64,000 nucleotides of DNA from Chengkuizengella sp. SCS-71B (GTDB lineage Bacteria > Bacillota > Bacilli > Paenibacillales > KCTC-33759): assembly GCF_040100845.1 (NCBI RefSeq), contig NZ_JAZHSH010000001.1, positions 2,588,501-2,652,500 of the forward strand, written 5' to 3'. The position numbers and the translations under genes are program-made. The notes beneath the pieces are model-generated. The model saw only the letters and a list, made by a program, of their open reading frames with translations. It made no database searches and was not told where the DNA came from. Shown here in pieces: positions 63,393 through 64,000 of this stretch. How positions within the stretch are numbered: the stretch's first letter is position 1; every line of letters starts with the position of its first letter.

Positions 63393-64000
63393 ATGAATAA
63401 AAAAATTATTTTGTCTAGCATCGCTGTTATAGTTATTGCTATTTCTGGATATCTTTATGTAGATCATAAGATGGTTAATACAGTGGAAGGATCAGTAATT
63501 AAAACAACTGTTGAAAAGCCAGCAGAAGAACTGCAAGATTATACAACACTTCCAATTCAAAGAGGATCAGCTTATAATGTACCTTGGGAATTGGATATGC
63601 TCACTGAAGAAGTTGATTTAGTAATGGAAGTTATTCCAACTGAAAAAAGAAAAAACATTTTTGATCCAGATGCATTTGGTAACGGTATGACGAACTGAAA
63701 CATCTGTAAATGTTAAAAGAGTCATAAAAGGTGACAAATCTCTAGAAAACACAAAAATTACTATTAATGAACCATATTATTCAGCAGATGGAAAAACACT
63801 TCATACTTGGGATGATTATACACCTCTTCAAAATGAAGGGAAATATATCCTATTTCTAATATGGAATGAATCAATACAAATGTATAGTGTTGGTGCATTA
63901 CAACAAGGAAAGTACAATATTGACAATAAAGATCCTAAAGAAGAAAAAGTAGAAAAAAGGAATAAGCATTATAAAGAACTTAAAGATCAAGTGAAACAAA
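63393..64000 (+). pseudogene. Frameshifted membrane-anchored protein gene, running off the window
   Basis: Opens with MNKKIILSSIAVIVIAISGY, a signal anchor or signal peptide without lipobox, and GGGGATGG as ribosome site. The first frame stops at TGA 63696-63698 after 101 codons. The third frame, entered within 63690-63696, continues for about 100 codons to the window end with clear protein character (KRVIKGDKSLENTKITINEP; GKYILFLIWNESIQMYSVGA). Removing one A near 63693 would join them as ...GNGMTTETSVNV. It is either a recent frameshift, a sequencing error, or programmed shifting; no slippery heptamer is seen. Function unknown. Confidence 0.6.

Overview
The window reads as chromosomal DNA of an AT-rich Gram-positive bacterium of the order Bacillales. 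Gene neighbourhoods match Bacillus/Paenibacillus conserved blocks: ylaN next to ftsW, a DgcP-type diguanylate cyclase next to rpsD, tyrosyl-tRNA synthetase and acsA near ccpA, and ylbF and ylbG close together. An XPB-type helicase paired with a helicase-associated protein, and a short HPr-like protein, point towards the Paenibacillaceae side. The genus is inference. No rRNA, tRNA, CRISPR array, prophage or transposase gene was seen.

Layout. 1-7400: nitrate transporter start with an FNR-type promoter, dapF, a Ca2+ P-type ATPase, divergent rqcH, and a PHP-domain phosphoesterase. 7400-7760: a cluster of short repeats (family R1). 7760-20480: a LysR regulator, then two complete five-gene oligopeptide ABC operons (opp1 and opp2) in tandem on the minus strand. 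20770-31000: a small membrane protein, a chemoreceptor, YlbG, asparaginase II, RicF, the XPB helicase pair, a CBS protein and an M20 amidohydrolase. 31000-37100: YugN, FtsW, Asp23, YlaN, a Ser46-only HPr-like protein, an M29 aminopeptidase and the diguanylate cyclase. 37300-46600: rpsD with its leader, tyrosyl-tRNA synthetase, a large class A PBP, acsA, mtnN and ccpA. 46800-56900: a zinc-finger protein, VanZ, DJ-1/PfpI, PTS enzyme I, a Gln-rich protein, a CoA-binding protein, aroA, twin crcB genes, rhodanese, aroK, gnd and an unknown gene. 57000-62400: an LnrJK/LnrLMN-like two-component plus ABC exporter module. 62500-64000: a YktB family gene, a third copy of repeat family R2, an orphan C-terminal coding fragment and a frameshifted surface-protein gene.

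How the genes work together. Opp1 and Opp2 should import peptides, which AmpS and the M20 enzyme could degrade. CcpA, enzyme I and the HPr-like protein belong to the carbon-control network. PBP, FtsW and dapF serve cell-wall synthesis. AroA and AroK serve the shikimate pathway.

The most unusual signals are two families of short structured repeats. R2 (three copies, about 101 to 103 bp when complete) starts exactly at the stop codon of the gene upstream of it in all three copies, in the same orientation, and supplies part of that stop codon. Its three successive hairpins resemble the non-coding end of an IS200/IS605-type element. R1 (about 68-70 bp units) also lies just after stop codons. Other points of interest are an in-frame 52-codon extension beyond the PHP gene stop codon, a substituted catalytic-site motif in RqcH, and a Crh-like protein that has lost His15 and the first strand of HPr.
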